A stretch of 33,229 nucleotides of DNA from Patulibacter minatonensis DSM 18081 (GTDB lineage: Bacteria; Actinomycetota; Thermoleophilia; Solirubrobacterales; Solirubrobacteraceae), in assembly GCF_000519325.1 (NCBI RefSeq), contig NZ_KI912613.1:3693126-3726354 (forward strand), given 5' to 3'. Position 1 is the first letter of the stretch, and every line of letters starts with the position of its first letter. The notes below the pieces were generated by a model, which saw nothing but the letters and a program-made list of their open reading frames with translations, had not been told where the DNA came from and did no database searches. Below, one piece after another: positions 6,740 to 15,340 of this stretch. The translations under genes and the position numbers were made by a program.

Positions 6740-8159
6740 CCGGGACGCCGTCTGGGTGGCGAAGGCCGCGGGCGCGACGCTCGTCCGCGACGCACCGCCG
6801 GCCGCGGTCGCGCCGGACCTCGACCTCGCCGCGCCGCCGGAGGCCGGGACCGACGCGTCCGCACCGGGCTCCGACGCCGCCCCGCCGTCCGCGGGGGATG
6901 CTCCCGCCGGTCAGGACGGGGCCCCGGCCGGCACCGGCCCGACCCGCGCGGTCATCGACACGCACGACGCCCGCCTGCCCGGCGCGCTGTTCGTCGGGAT
7001 CCCCGGCGCGCGCGTGGACGGCGGCTCGTTCGCCCCGCAGGTGCTGCAGGGCGGCGCCTGGGGCGTCCTCGTCCGTCCCGAGCACGCCGAGGCCGCCGCC
7101 GCGGTCGGCCACGGCGTCGTCCTCACGCACGAGGACCCCGCCAGGGCGCTCGGCCTGCTCGCCCGCGCCTGGCGGTGGCACCTGGCCGCCACCGTCGTCG
7201 GGATCACCGGCTCGGTCGGCAAGACGTCGACGAAGGACCTGCTCCTCTCCGTCGTCGCGCCGCACAAGCGAGCCGTCGCGACCGCCGCGAACCTCAACAC
7301 CGAGATCGGGCTCCCCCTGACCGTGCTGGGCGCCGAGGAGGGGACCGAGGTCCTGATCCTCGAGATGGCGATGCGCGGCGCCGGCCAGATCGCCGAGCTC
7401 GCCGAGATCGCCGAGCCCGACGTCGGCGTCATCACCAACGTCGCCCCGGTCCACGTCGAGCTGCTCGGCTCGCTGCAGGCCGTCGCCGACGCCAAGGCCG
7501 AGATCCTCTACGGCCTCGTCCCCGGCGGCACCGCGATCGTCCCCGCCGACGAACCGCTGCTCGCGGGCCACCGGCCCCCGGGCGCCAAGCTCGTCGAGGT
7601 CCACCCCGACGACCCGCTCCCCGCCGACCTGCACGTCGCCGGCGACGTCTCGGCCACGGTCCTGCGCAACCTGCCGGCCGTCGTGGCCGCCGCGCGCGCC
7701 ATCGGGATCGAGCCGGCGGGCGAGGTCCGGCCCGAGATCTCCGCGATGCGCGGACAGCGACTGCACCTGGCCCGTGACATCGTCGTCGTGGTCGACTGCT
7801 ACAACGCGAACCCGATGTCCACGACCGCCGCGCTCGACGACCTGGCCACCGCCGCCACCGGGCGCCGCGTCGCCGTCCTCGGCGACATGCTGGAGCTCGG
7901 GCCCGACGAGAAGCGGCTCCACGCCGAGCTCGGGGCCCACGCGAAGCTCACGGGCGTCGAGGTCCTCGTCGCCGTCGGCCCGCTCAGCCGCCACACCGGC
8001 ACCGGGTTCGGGTCGGGGGTCCAGTGGGTCCCCGACGCCGAGGCCGCCGCGGCGCTGGTCCCCAAGCTGCTCGAGCCGGGCGACACCGTGCTCCTGAAGG
8101 CGTCCCGCGGGATCGGCCTCGAGCGCGTCGCGGACGCCCTGCAGGGTCAGGACGGCTGA
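6732..8159 (+). CDS. murF: UDP-MurNAc-tripeptide:D-Ala-D-Ala ligase MurF
   Basis: MurF adds D-alanyl-D-alanine to complete the pentapeptide precursor. The 475-aa protein has the P-loop GITGSVGKTS (157-166), NLNTEIGLPLT, EMAMRGAGQI, ITNVAPVHVE and DCYNANPMS, all typical of the family. Residues about 25-71 are an Ala/Pro/Gly/Asp-rich low-complexity stretch interrupting the N-terminal UDP-substrate domain, between the opening helix and RAVIDTHDARLPGALFVGI. It is probably a disordered surface loop. The start overlaps murE by 8 bp, and mraY follows after 3 bp. Confidence 0.94.
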   Translation: MRSRDAVWVAKAAGATLVRDAPPAAVAPDLDLAAPPEAGTDASAPGSDAAPPSAGDAPAGQDGAPAGTGPTRAVIDTHDARLPGALFVGIPGARVDGGSFAPQVLQGGAWGVLVRPEHAEAAAAVGHGVVLTHEDPARALGLLARAWRWHLAATVVGITGSVGKTSTKDLLLSVVAPHKRAVATAANLNTEIGLPLTVLGAEEGTEVLILEMAMRGAGQIAELAEIAEPDVGVITNVAPVHVELLGSLQAVADAKAEILYGLVPGGTAIVPADEPLLAGHRPPGAKLVEVHPDDPLPADLHVAGDVSATVLRNLPAVVAAARAIGIEPAGEVRPEISAMRGQRLHLARDIVVVVDCYNANPMSTTAALDDLATAATGRRVAVLGDMLELGPDEKRLHAELGAHAKLTGVEVLVAVGPLSRHTGTGFGSGVQWVPDAEAAAALVPKLLEPGDTVLLKASRGIGLERVADALQGQDG

Positions 8160-8162
8160 GCC

Positions 8163-9140
8163 GTGACCCGCATCCTCATCGGCGGCACCTCCGCCATGCT
8201 CATCTGCATCTTCCTGGCGCCACGCTTCATCGAGTGGCTCCGGCAGAAGTCCTTCGGGCAGTACATCCGCGAGGAAGGCCCGACGGGGCACCAGAAGAAG
8301 GCCGGGACGCCCACCATGGGCGGCCTGATCATCTTCGTGGCGATCTCCGTGCCGTTCCTGCTCCTGTGGGACCCGGGCGACTGGAAGGCGATGGGGGTCT
8401 ACGTCACCGGCGCGGGCCTCGCGCTCGTCGGTTTCGTCGACGACTGGACGAAGGTCGTCCGAAAACGGTCGCTCGGCCTGAGCGGCAAGGGCAAGCTCCT
8501 GGCGATGGTCGTCGTCTCGGGCGTGCTCTGGTACATCGTCACCGGGCCCGCGGAGCTCGACCCGACCGTCAAGGTCCGCACGCTCGACGTGACGATCGAC
8601 CTCGGCCCGCTATACCCGATCTGGATCTACCTCGTCGTCGCGTTCATGAGCAACGCGGTGAACCTCACCGACGGGCTCGACGGGCTCGCCGCCGGGGTCA
8701 CCGCGATCGTGATGACGGCGTACCTCGGCATCATCTTCGTCGGCATCGGGCCCAGCGACCTGGCGCTCCTGACGGCCTGCGCGGTCGGCGGCTGCGTCGG
8801 CTTCCTCTGGTACAACGCGCACCCGGCCACGGTGTTCATGGGGGACACCGGGTCCCTCGGGCTCGGCGGCCTCGTCGCCGGCGTGGCGATCATGACGAAG
8901 ACCGAGGAGCTGCTGCTCATCATCGGCGGCGTCTTCGTGATCGAGGCCGTCTCGGTGATCATCCAGGTCTTCTCGTTCAAGACCTTCCGCAAGCGCGTCT
9001 TCCTGATGGCCCCGCTGCACCACCACTTCGAGATGAAGGCGTGGTCGGAGACGAAGGTCATCCTGCGCTTCTGGATCGTCGCGATCGCGTTCTCGGCGAT
9101 CGGCTTCGCGCTCTATTACCAGTCGATCCGCCCGAACTGA
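8163..9140 (+). CDS. mraY: Phospho-MurNAc-pentapeptide-transferase MraY
   Basis: MraY is the integral membrane enzyme that makes lipid I by joining phospho-MurNAc-pentapeptide to undecaprenyl phosphate. The 325-aa protein is polytopic with about ten hydrophobic segments. Family motifs seen are GTPTMGG near 46, the FVDDW Asp pair, NAVNLTDGLDGLA, MGDTGSLGLGG and the His cluster MAPLHHHFE near the C-terminus. The GTG start at 8163 is 3 bp after the murF stop. In many dcw clusters murD comes next; here there are only 72 non-coding bases before ftsW. Confidence 0.95.
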   Translation: MTRILIGGTSAMLICIFLAPRFIEWLRQKSFGQYIREEGPTGHQKKAGTPTMGGLIIFVAISVPFLLLWDPGDWKAMGVYVTGAGLALVGFVDDWTKVVRKRSLGLSGKGKLLAMVVVSGVLWYIVTGPAELDPTVKVRTLDVTIDLGPLYPIWIYLVVAFMSNAVNLTDGLDGLAAGVTAIVMTAYLGIIFVGIGPSDLALLTACAVGGCVGFLWYNAHPATVFMGDTGSLGLGGLVAGVAIMTKTEELLLIIGGVFVIEAVSVIIQVFSFKTFRKRVFLMAPLHHHFEMKAWSETKVILRFWIVAIAFSAIGFALYYQSIRPN

Positions 9141-9179
9141 TCGACGAGCGTCGGCGCGCCCGATGCGCCGGCGGCGGAA

Positions 9180-9195
9180 GGGTTCATAAGACCGG
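9180..9195 (+). promoter_or_regulatory. Motif shared by the ftsI and ftsW upstream regions (copy 2)
   Basis: GGGTTCATAAGACCGG lies 17 bp before the ftsW ATG and matches the 3408-3424 motif apart from one inserted base and one A/G change. The mraY-ftsW gap is one of the few breaks in the otherwise tightly packed murE-murG stretch, which fits an internal promoter. Confidence 0.3.
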
Positions 9196-9212
9196 GGACG
9201 AACACGCTCCTG

Positions 9213-10628
9213 ATGAAGCGTGCCGCCGCCCGTGCCCCCGAGCTCAAGCGCGAGTACGAGCGCCTGCTCGGCCTCGTGCTCGCCCTGTGCGTCCTCGGGG
9301 CGATCTGGGTCTACAGCGCGTCCAGCTCGGAGCAGATCCTCAAGAACGGCAGCAACGGCACGACGTTCCTGTTCCGCTACGCGCTGTTCGCCGCGCTCGG
9401 GTTCCTCGTGCTCGCCGTCGCGTCCCGCGGGGGCGTGGCGGTCATCCGCAAGCTGACCTACCCCGTGCTGATCGCGTCGATCGTGCTCTGCATGATGGTC
9501 GTGCTCCCCGGCATCGGCGTGCGGGTCAACGGCGCCAACCGCTGGCTCGGCGCCGGGGCGATCACCTTCCAGCCGTCGGAGCTCGCGAAGTTCGCGCTGA
9601 TCGCGTTCCTGGCGCTCAGGATGTCGACGCGGACGACCCCGATGCGCAAGCTGGGCGACCTCCGCATCGAGCTGGCGGTGATCATGATCCTCGTCGCGCT
9701 CGTCGCCGGGGTCCAGCGGGACATCGGCACCACGATCGTGATCGTCGGCGCCGCGGTCTGCGTGCTGATCATGGGAGGCATGCCCGGCCGGTTCTTCCTG
9801 CCGATCGGGGCCGTCGGCGCGTTCGGGCTGACCGTCATGGTCGCGATGCACCCGTACCGCATCGCCCGCCTGGCGTCGTTCCTCGCCCCGGGCTCCGACT
9901 CGGCCGGCACCGGGTACCAGGCCCTCCAGGGACAGCTCGCGATCGGGACCGGCGGCCTCACCGGCAGCGGCCTGGGCAACTCCGTCCAGAAGGCCGACTG
10001 GCTGCCAGAGGCCCACACCGACTTCATCCTCGCGGTCGTCGGCGAGGAGCTCGGCGCGATCGGCATCATCATGCTGCTCGTCCTCTACGGCCTGATCGCC
10101 TACACCGGGCTGAAGATCGCCGACAAGACCGAGGGGCAGTACCAGAAGCTCCTGGCCGTCGGGATCACCGCGGTGATCATCGTCCAGGCGATGCTGAACG
10201 TCTGGGTCGTCCTCGGCATCTTCCCGCTGACCGGCGTCCCGCTGCCCTTCATCTCGTACGGCGGCACGAGCCTCGCGGTGCTCCTCGGCGCCGTCGGCGT
10301 GCTCCTGAACATCGCCCGCGGCAGCACCGTGTACGCCCCGGCCCCCGGCATGCTCGGCGCCGAGCCCGCCGACGACCCGCGGCCGCCCCGCCCGCGCGGC
10401 CGGGCGCCGCGGCCCGCGCCGAAGAAGCGGGCCCCCGCGGCACGCCCGCGCCGGCAGCCGAACGTGCGGCCCGCCCCCAGCCTCGGCCTGGCGTCGGCCC
10501 GGGTGGAGGCCCGGCGCATGCCGAGTGCGCGAGGATCCGCCCGTGACGCAGAAGACGTTCGTGATCGCAGCGGGTGGGACCGCGGGGCACGTGGTGCCGG
10601 CGCTGGCGGTCGCCGACGCGCTTCGTGA
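9213..10628 (+). CDS. ftsW: SEDS peptidoglycan glycosyltransferase FtsW
   Basis: FtsW polymerises lipid II at the septum as partner of FtsI. The 471-aa protein has about ten membrane spans and the SEDS motifs NGANRWLG, FQPSELAKFA, LPEAHTDFILAVVGEE and GVPLPFISYGGTS. Position between mraY and murG supports FtsW over RodA. After the last span it has a basic tail of about 115 residues rich in Arg/Pro/Ala. The reading frame runs on to 10628, overlapping the murG start by 86 bp, far more than the 1-8 bp overlaps elsewhere in the cluster. The tail end is therefore encoded in the same DNA as the MurG N-terminus. Confidence 0.93.
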   Translation: MKRAAARAPELKREYERLLGLVLALCVLGAIWVYSASSSEQILKNGSNGTTFLFRYALFAALGFLVLAVASRGGVAVIRKLTYPVLIASIVLCMMVVLPGIGVRVNGANRWLGAGAITFQPSELAKFALIAFLALRMSTRTTPMRKLGDLRIELAVIMILVALVAGVQRDIGTTIVIVGAAVCVLIMGGMPGRFFLPIGAVGAFGLTVMVAMHPYRIARLASFLAPGSDSAGTGYQALQGQLAIGTGGLTGSGLGNSVQKADWLPEAHTDFILAVVGEELGAIGIIMLLVLYGLIAYTGLKIADKTEGQYQKLLAVGITAVIIVQAMLNVWVVLGIFPLTGVPLPFISYGGTSLAVLLGAVGVLLNIARGSTVYAPAPGMLGAEPADDPRPPRPRGRAPRPAPKKRAPAARPRRQPNVRPAPSLGLASARVEARRMPSARGSARDAEDVRDRSGWDRGARGAGAGGRRRAS

Positions 10629-11802
10629 CGACGGCCACCGGGTCGTCTTCGTCGGCGGCGACCGCGAGGAGCGGCGGCTCGTGCCCGAGGCCGGCTACGA
10701 GCTGCGCCAGATCTCCGTCGAGGGCTTCAGCCGCACCAACCCGCTGAAGGCCGCCCGCGCCGGCGGCCGCGCGGTCGGCGCGGTCCGCGCCGCCCGGAAG
10801 GTCCTCAAGGAGCTCGCCCCCGACGCCGTCATGGGCGGCGGCGGGTACGTGGCCGGCGTCGTCGGTGCCGCGGCGGTGTCGCGGAAGGTGCCGCTGGTCC
10901 TGACGGAGGCCGACTCGCACCTCGGGGTCTCCAACCGGATGCTCCACGGCAGGGCCCACCGCGTCTGCCTCGGCTTCCCGATCGCCGGGCGCGACGCGCC
11001 GACGTTCCTCGTGACCGGCCGCCCCGTGCCGGAGCCGTTCACCGACCACGCCGGCGCCCGCGCGCGATTCGGCCTGGACGAGCGCACACCGACGGTCCTC
11101 GTCTTCGGCGGGTCCCTCGGCGCCCGCAGCGTCAACGAGGCGGCCGTCGACGGCCTGGCCGGCCTCACGGCGCCGGCGCTCGACGGCTCGGGGGAGACCG
11201 GGGTGGCCGTGATCCACGCCTCCGGGCGTCGCGACTTCGCGTCGCTCGCGCCGCGCGTCCTGTCGGCCGGTGGCCTGGCGATCGGCGGCGACGACGCCGC
11301 GACGGTGGCCGGGGAGGACGACCGGGGCGGCACGACCCCCGCCGACGTGCGGGTCGCGGCCGAGAACGCCGGGGCCGCGTCGAGTCCGGTCGCAGCCGCG
11401 AACGCGGGGACCGCCGCGGACGCGGACGCGTCGGCGGCCGGCTACGTCCTCTACGACTACCTCTCGCCGCTCAGCCCCGCCCTCGCGGCGTGCGACCTCG
11501 TCGTCGCCCGGTCGGGTGGCTCGATCGCCGAGGTCACCGCCCACGGGCGCCCCGCGGTCCTCGTGCCGTACCCGCACGCGGCCGCCGACCACCAGACGGC
11601 CAACGCCCGGTGGATGGCCGACGCCGGGGCCGCCGTGGTGATCGCCGACGGCGACCTGACGACCCAGGGCCTCCGGGCGACCGTCGCCGGCCTGCTCGGC
11701 GACCCGGAGCGGCTGCGGGCGATGGCGGAGGTCTCCGCCGGCCTGGCGCGCCCGGACGCGGCGCGGGCGATCGCGGACGAGGTGCTCGCCGCCGCGGGGT
11801 GA
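10543..11802 (+). CDS. murG: UDP-GlcNAc:lipid I N-acetylglucosaminyltransferase MurG
   Basis: MurG converts lipid I to lipid II at the inner face of the membrane. The 419-aa protein has the N-terminal Gly-rich loop GGTAGH (11-16), a second Gly-rich loop MGGGGYVAG near 97-105, FGGSLGARSVNE (188-199) and the donor-site segment RSGGSIAEV (323-331). A low-complexity Ala/Gly/Asp/Thr insertion of about 60 residues (about 241-299) lies between RDFASLAPRV and YVLYDYLSPLS in the C-terminal Rossmann domain. The GTG at 10543 is chosen because GAGGA lies 7-8 bases upstream; GTG at 10525 is an alternative. It overlaps the end of ftsW. Confidence 0.93.
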   Translation: MTQKTFVIAAGGTAGHVVPALAVADALRDDGHRVVFVGGDREERRLVPEAGYELRQISVEGFSRTNPLKAARAGGRAVGAVRAARKVLKELAPDAVMGGGGYVAGVVGAAAVSRKVPLVLTEADSHLGVSNRMLHGRAHRVCLGFPIAGRDAPTFLVTGRPVPEPFTDHAGARARFGLDERTPTVLVFGGSLGARSVNEAAVDGLAGLTAPALDGSGETGVAVIHASGRRDFASLAPRVLSAGGLAIGGDDAATVAGEDDRGGTTPADVRVAAENAGAASSPVAAANAGTAADADASAAGYVLYDYLSPLSPALAACDLVVARSGGSIAEVTAHGRPAVLVPYPHAAADHQTANARWMADAGAAVVIADGDLTTQGLRATVAGLLGDPERLRAMAEVSAGLARPDAARAIADEVLAAAG

Positions 11803-11828
11803 GGCCCCGGCGGGCACGGACGGCCGGA

Positions 11829-11834
11829 TACCCT
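11829..11834 (+). promoter_or_regulatory. Probable -10 element for a leaderless murC transcript
   Basis: TACCCT ends 8 nt before the murC ATG, with no Shine-Dalgarno in between. This suggests a separate promoter within the cluster. Confidence 0.4.
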
Positions 11835-11842
11835 CCGCCGCG

Positions 11843-13192
11843 ATGTCGCCTGCGCCCTGGTCCGGTCGTCGCCTCCACGTGCTCGGCATCGCCGGGGCGG
11901 GGATGAGCGCCCTCGCCGTGCTCGCCGAGGGCCTCGGCGCCGAGGTCACCGGCTCCGACCGCGGCGAGAGCCGGTACCTCGCCGGGGTCCGCGAGGCCGG
12001 GATCCCCGTCGCGATCGGTCACGACGCCGCGAACCTGCCGGACGGCGACGACCTGGTCGTCGTGTCGTCGACCGCGATCCCCGAGGACAACCCCGAGCGC
12101 GTCGAGGCCCGGCGCCGCGGGCTGCCGGACCGCTCGCGGCACCAGCTCCTGCGCGAGGTCTGCGCCGAGCACCGCGTGATCGCCGTCGCCGGCGCCCACG
12201 GCAAGACGACGACCTCCGCGATGACCGTCCATGCGCTGCAGGGCGCGGGGGAGGACCCGAGCTACCTCGTCGGCGGGATCCTCCGCTCGACCGGGCACAA
12301 CGTGCACGTCGGGACGTCCGGCTGGCTCGTCGTCGAGGCCGACGAGTCGGACCGCTCGTTCCTCGAGACGCACCCCGAGATCGCCGTCGTCACGAGCATC
12401 GAGCTCGATCACCACGGCACCTACGCCGGGCGGGCCGACCTCGACGACGCCTTCCGCACCTTCCTCGCCGGGGCGGACGAGCGCGTCGTCTGGGACCGGC
12501 GGGAGCTCGACCGCGTCCTGCCCGCCGACGTCGACCACGTCCACCGCTACGACGTCGACGGCTCCGAGGCCGGCGACGGCGCGCAGCGCTTCGCGTGGGG
12601 GGACCGGACCGTCGGCCTGCGCCAGCCGGGGCTCCACAACGCGTGGAACGCCGTCGCCGCGCTGACCGCCGCCTCCCTGGCCGGCGCCGACCCCGACCGC
12701 GCGGCCGCGGCGATGCTCGACTTCCCGGGCACCGGCCGCCGGTTCGAGCAGACGGGTCTCGGGCCGCACGACGTCGTGGTGATCGACGACTACGCGCACC
12801 ATCCGACCGAGGTCGCGGCGACGATCCGGGCCGCCCGGACCCTGGAGCCGGACCGGGTCGTGGCGGTCTTCCAGCCGCACCTGTTCTCGCGCACCCAGAT
12901 GCTCGCGACGGCGTTCGGCGCCGCACTCGCGGAGGCCGACCTCGTCTGCCTGCTCGACGTCTACCCGGCCCGCGAGCGCGCCGAGGACTTCCCGGGCGTC
13001 GACGGACTGACGCTGGCGCGGACCGCCGCCGACGCCGCGGACGGGCGCACCGTGCTCCTGCTGCCGACGATCGCCGACGCGGTCGAGCGGCTCCCGGCGC
13101 TGCTGCGCGCCGGCGACATCTGCCTCTGCATGGGCGCGGGCGACGTCGACGCGGTCGCGCGTGGGCTCGTCGCCGCGGCCGGCCGAGGCTGA
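11843..13192 (+). CDS. murC: UDP-N-acetylmuramate:L-alanine ligase MurC
   Basis: MurC adds the first stem-peptide residue to UDP-MurNAc. The 449-aa protein begins with the Rossmann motif GIAGAGMSA (15-23) and has the ATP loop GAHGKTT (117-123). EADESDRSF, which is typical of MurC, TSIELDHHGTY and DDYAHHPTEV follow. It starts 40 bp after murG with its own apparent -10 element. It is followed by a convergent gene on the other strand, and a hairpin at 13212-13228 probably ends the transcript. The usual dcw partner murB does not follow. Confidence 0.95.
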   Translation: MSPAPWSGRRLHVLGIAGAGMSALAVLAEGLGAEVTGSDRGESRYLAGVREAGIPVAIGHDAANLPDGDDLVVVSSTAIPEDNPERVEARRRGLPDRSRHQLLREVCAEHRVIAVAGAHGKTTTSAMTVHALQGAGEDPSYLVGGILRSTGHNVHVGTSGWLVVEADESDRSFLETHPEIAVVTSIELDHHGTYAGRADLDDAFRTFLAGADERVVWDRRELDRVLPADVDHVHRYDVDGSEAGDGAQRFAWGDRTVGLRQPGLHNAWNAVAALTAASLAGADPDRAAAAMLDFPGTGRRFEQTGLGPHDVVVIDDYAHHPTEVAATIRAARTLEPDRVVAVFQPHLFSRTQMLATAFGAALAEADLVCLLDVYPARERAEDFPGVDGLTLARTAADAADGRTVLLLPTIADAVERLPALLRAGDICLCMGAGDVDAVARGLVAAAGRG

Positions 13193-13211
13193 TCCACCGG
13201 TCCCGGGGTCG

Positions 13212-13228
13212 CCGCCGGTGGTCGGCGG
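13212..13228. terminator. Hairpin between murC and the convergent secreted-protein gene
   Basis: CCGCCG-GTGGT-CGGCGG forms a 6-bp GC stem with a 5-nt loop. It overlaps a longer alternative stem, CCACCGG (13194-13200) with CCGGTGG (13215-13221). There is no T-run, as is common at this base composition. It could serve both converging genes. Confidence 0.5.
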
Positions 13229-13241
13229 ATGCTGCCGCTGA

Positions 13242-13829
13242 TCACGGCAGCCCGACGCGCTGCTCCGCCATCGCGCGGCCCCGCGGGGACAGCGCCTCGA
13301 CCGTCAGCGGCTGGCGATCGTTCGGGAAGAACCGCACGAAGAACCGGTACCGCGCGAGCTGCGGGTACCTCCGGATCGCGGCGCGCGGGGCACGGCGGGG
13401 GCGGAACGTCGTGGTCCGGCCGTCGATCGTCGTCACCCGGACGCGCGCGACCGTCCGGTAGACGACGCCGTCGACCTCCCACTCGTCCGCCGTCCCGAAG
13501 CCGCTGCCCTGCGAGACCGCGAGCCGGGCGTGCGACCGCCACGGGACCGACAGGAAGCCGCCGCCGTCGCCGTGCCGGCCCATCGGGAAGGACGTCTCGA
13601 GCTGGAGCGTCGGGCCGTCGATCGCGGCCCGCTGTCTCCAGGCCTGCCCGCTCGCCGACACGCCGGAGGCGATCGACGGTCCGACGACGGGGTCCGCCGC
13701 GGCGGTCGCCGGGACCGCGGCGGCGGCGATCCCGGCCGCGAGCGCCAGGACACCGGCGGGCCGCCCGGGCCCCCGGCGTCCGACGGACGTCGTGGAGGAG
13801 CCGCACCGGTGGGCGGACGATCCGGGCAT
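13242..13829 (-). CDS. Small secreted protein of unknown function, opposite strand within the dcw cluster
   Basis: I do not recognise this 195-aa protein. It has a basic N-region with RRGPGR, a hydrophobic stretch (about 25-41) and a likely signal peptidase site near ATAAA-DP (42-47). The mature part has alternating charged and hydrophobic residues suggesting beta strands, with FLSVPWRSHARLAV, WEVDGVVYRTVARV and YRFFVRFFPNDRQP. It has no cysteine after the signal peptide and no repeats. ATG at 13829 is chosen because AGGA lies 8 nt upstream. It sits between murC and ftsQ, where many dcw clusters have murB, and runs against all neighbours. It ends 49 bp from murC and is divergent from ftsQ. 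Confidence 0.7.
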   Translation of the reverse strand: MPGSSAHRCGSSTTSVGRRGPGRPAGVLALAAGIAAAAVPATAAADPVVGPSIASGVSASGQAWRQRAAIDGPTLQLETSFPMGRHGDGGGFLSVPWRSHARLAVSQGSGFGTADEWEVDGVVYRTVARVRVTTIDGRTTTFRPRRAPRAAIRRYPQLARYRFFVRFFPNDRQPLTVEALSPRGRAMAEQRVGLP

Positions 13830-14005
13830 ACGTGGGTTCCTGGTGCTCGAGGACGGGACGGCCCGCGGAACGCACCGCGGGCGGGATCCGCCGATCCTGC
13901 CGCACGCACCGGACGCCGTCGAGCGTCCGGGGCGGAAGGACGCGGTCCGCCCCGGGCACCCGGACGGTCCCGCGCGCGGCGGCATCGGCGGCGGACCTTC
14001 GTCGG

Positions 14006-14027
14006 CGGGCGGGGAGGGACCCGCCCG
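14006..14027. promoter_or_regulatory. GC hairpin upstream of ftsQ
   Basis: CGGGCGGG and CCCGCCCG form an 8-bp perfect stem around the loop GAGGGA, 22 bp before the ftsQ ATG. The purine loop resembles a Shine-Dalgarno sequence but is too far upstream to serve this start. It may be an RNA structure in the ftsQ leader. Confidence 0.3.
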
Positions 14028-14049
14028 GCCGCGGCGAACCCGTCGGGTG

Positions 14050-15255
14050 ATGCCGACCCCGTCGCTCTCCGGGCGCCTGCTCGACGCAGGTGCCGCCCTC
14101 CGCACGTCCCGCCCGACGTGGAGCATCCCGCGGGGCACGGGCCCCGCGGCCTCGCGACGGCTGGGCCTGCTCGTCGCGATCGGGATCCTCGGCACGATCG
14201 CGATCGTCTACCTCGCCCTCCGCCTGACGCCGCTCTCGACGGTCCAGCGGGTCACCGTCGTGGGGGCCCAGGGCCCCGACGCCGCGAAGATCCGCCACGA
14301 GATCGAGCAGGCCGCCCTCGGGCAGAGCACGCTCGGCTTCGGGGAGGGCGCCGTGCACCGCGCCGTCGCCGGCACCTCGAGCATCACCGGGCTCACGATC
14401 CACACGAACTTCCCGCACGCCGTCCAGGTCGAGGTCCACCAGCGCCTCGCCGTCGCGGCGGTCGAGGACGGCGGCAAGCGGGTCGCGGTCGCGACCGACG
14501 GCAAGCTCCTCCCCGACTGGGAGGTCGGCAAGCTGCCGTTGATCCGCGGAGGGCGCACCGCCGACGGGAAGGTCGTCGGCGGAGCGCTCCTGGCCGCGAC
14601 CGTGCTGTCGAAGGCCCCGCCCGAGCTCCTCGCCCACGTGGCGCGCGTCGACAGCGGCACGGTCGTCCGGATCGCGAACGGCCCGGCGCTGCTCTTCCGC
14701 GACACCGAGCGGGTCGCCGCGAAATGGGCGGCGGCGGTGGCGGTCCTCAGCGACCGCGGGACGGCCGGCGCGACGTGGATCGATCTCCGCGTCCCCGAGC
14801 AGCCGGTCGCCGGGAAGGGCGCGCCTCCCGGGCTCCCGTCGCGAACCGCGAAGGCCGGGAAGATCACGTCGAGCACGGATGCGCTCGCGACCGCCGAGGA
14901 CCGACCGACCGACCCGACGGCGTCGCCGGGCGACGCGACCTCCGGCGACGGTCAGGGCACCGGCACCGGGACGCCGGCGGCCGCGACGACGTCGCCCTCG
15001 ACGGCCGGGGCGACGACGGCCGGGACCGCGGCGAGCGCCCCCACCGGGACGACCGGAGCCGGAGCCCAGGCCACGGGCACGGGCGGCACCGGGGCGGCGG
15101 CCGGCACCACCGGGACGTCGACCGGGGCCTCCGGCGGCGCGTCGGGGACCACGGATTCGGGCGCCGCGAGCACCGGCGCGGCAGGCACCGGGACGAGCGG
15201 CACCCCCGGCACGTCCGGCGGCGCCACGGCACCCACGAGCCAGACCACACCCTGA
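14050..15255 (+). CDS. ftsQ: Divisome protein FtsQ/DivIB with long Thr/Gly-rich tail
   Basis: FtsQ is a bitopic scaffold that holds FtsL and the septal synthase at midcell. The 401-aa protein has a cytoplasmic N-terminus, one membrane span (about 38-58) and a POTRA-like domain opening with VQRVTVVGAQG (65-75). The FtsQ beta domain runs to about 252, with LPDWEVGKLPLIRG and ATWIDLRVPEQP. From about 290 it is low-complexity Gly/Thr/Ser/Ala ending in SQTTP, similar in composition and last residues to the FtsL tail. ATG at 14050 gives a normal start. The frame is open further upstream, but that would overlap the opposite-strand gene. No clear Shine-Dalgarno is seen. Confidence 0.85.
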   Translation: MPTPSLSGRLLDAGAALRTSRPTWSIPRGTGPAASRRLGLLVAIGILGTIAIVYLALRLTPLSTVQRVTVVGAQGPDAAKIRHEIEQAALGQSTLGFGEGAVHRAVAGTSSITGLTIHTNFPHAVQVEVHQRLAVAAVEDGGKRVAVATDGKLLPDWEVGKLPLIRGGRTADGKVVGGALLAATVLSKAPPELLAHVARVDSGTVVRIANGPALLFRDTERVAAKWAAAVAVLSDRGTAGATWIDLRVPEQPVAGKGAPPGLPSRTAKAGKITSSTDALATAEDRPTDPTASPGDATSGDGQGTGTGTPAAATTSPSTAGATTAGTAASAPTGTTGAGAQATGTGGTGAAAGTTGTSTGASGGASGTTDSGAASTGAAGTGTSGTPGTSGGATAPTSQTTP

Positions 15256-15340
15256 ACCACAGCCTGAGGCTCGGCTACTTGAGGCTTCAGTCGACGTCTA
15301 GAGAAGGCGTGCAATCCCCGTTGCGTGCCTATGATCGACG

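Noticed and set aside
13792-14049. Upstream extension of ftsQ to ATG 13792
   Set aside because: The added 86 residues are Arg/Gly/Pro-rich, overlap the opposite-strand secreted gene, and are not expected in FtsQ. ATG 14050 gives a normal N-terminus, although no ribosome site decides it.
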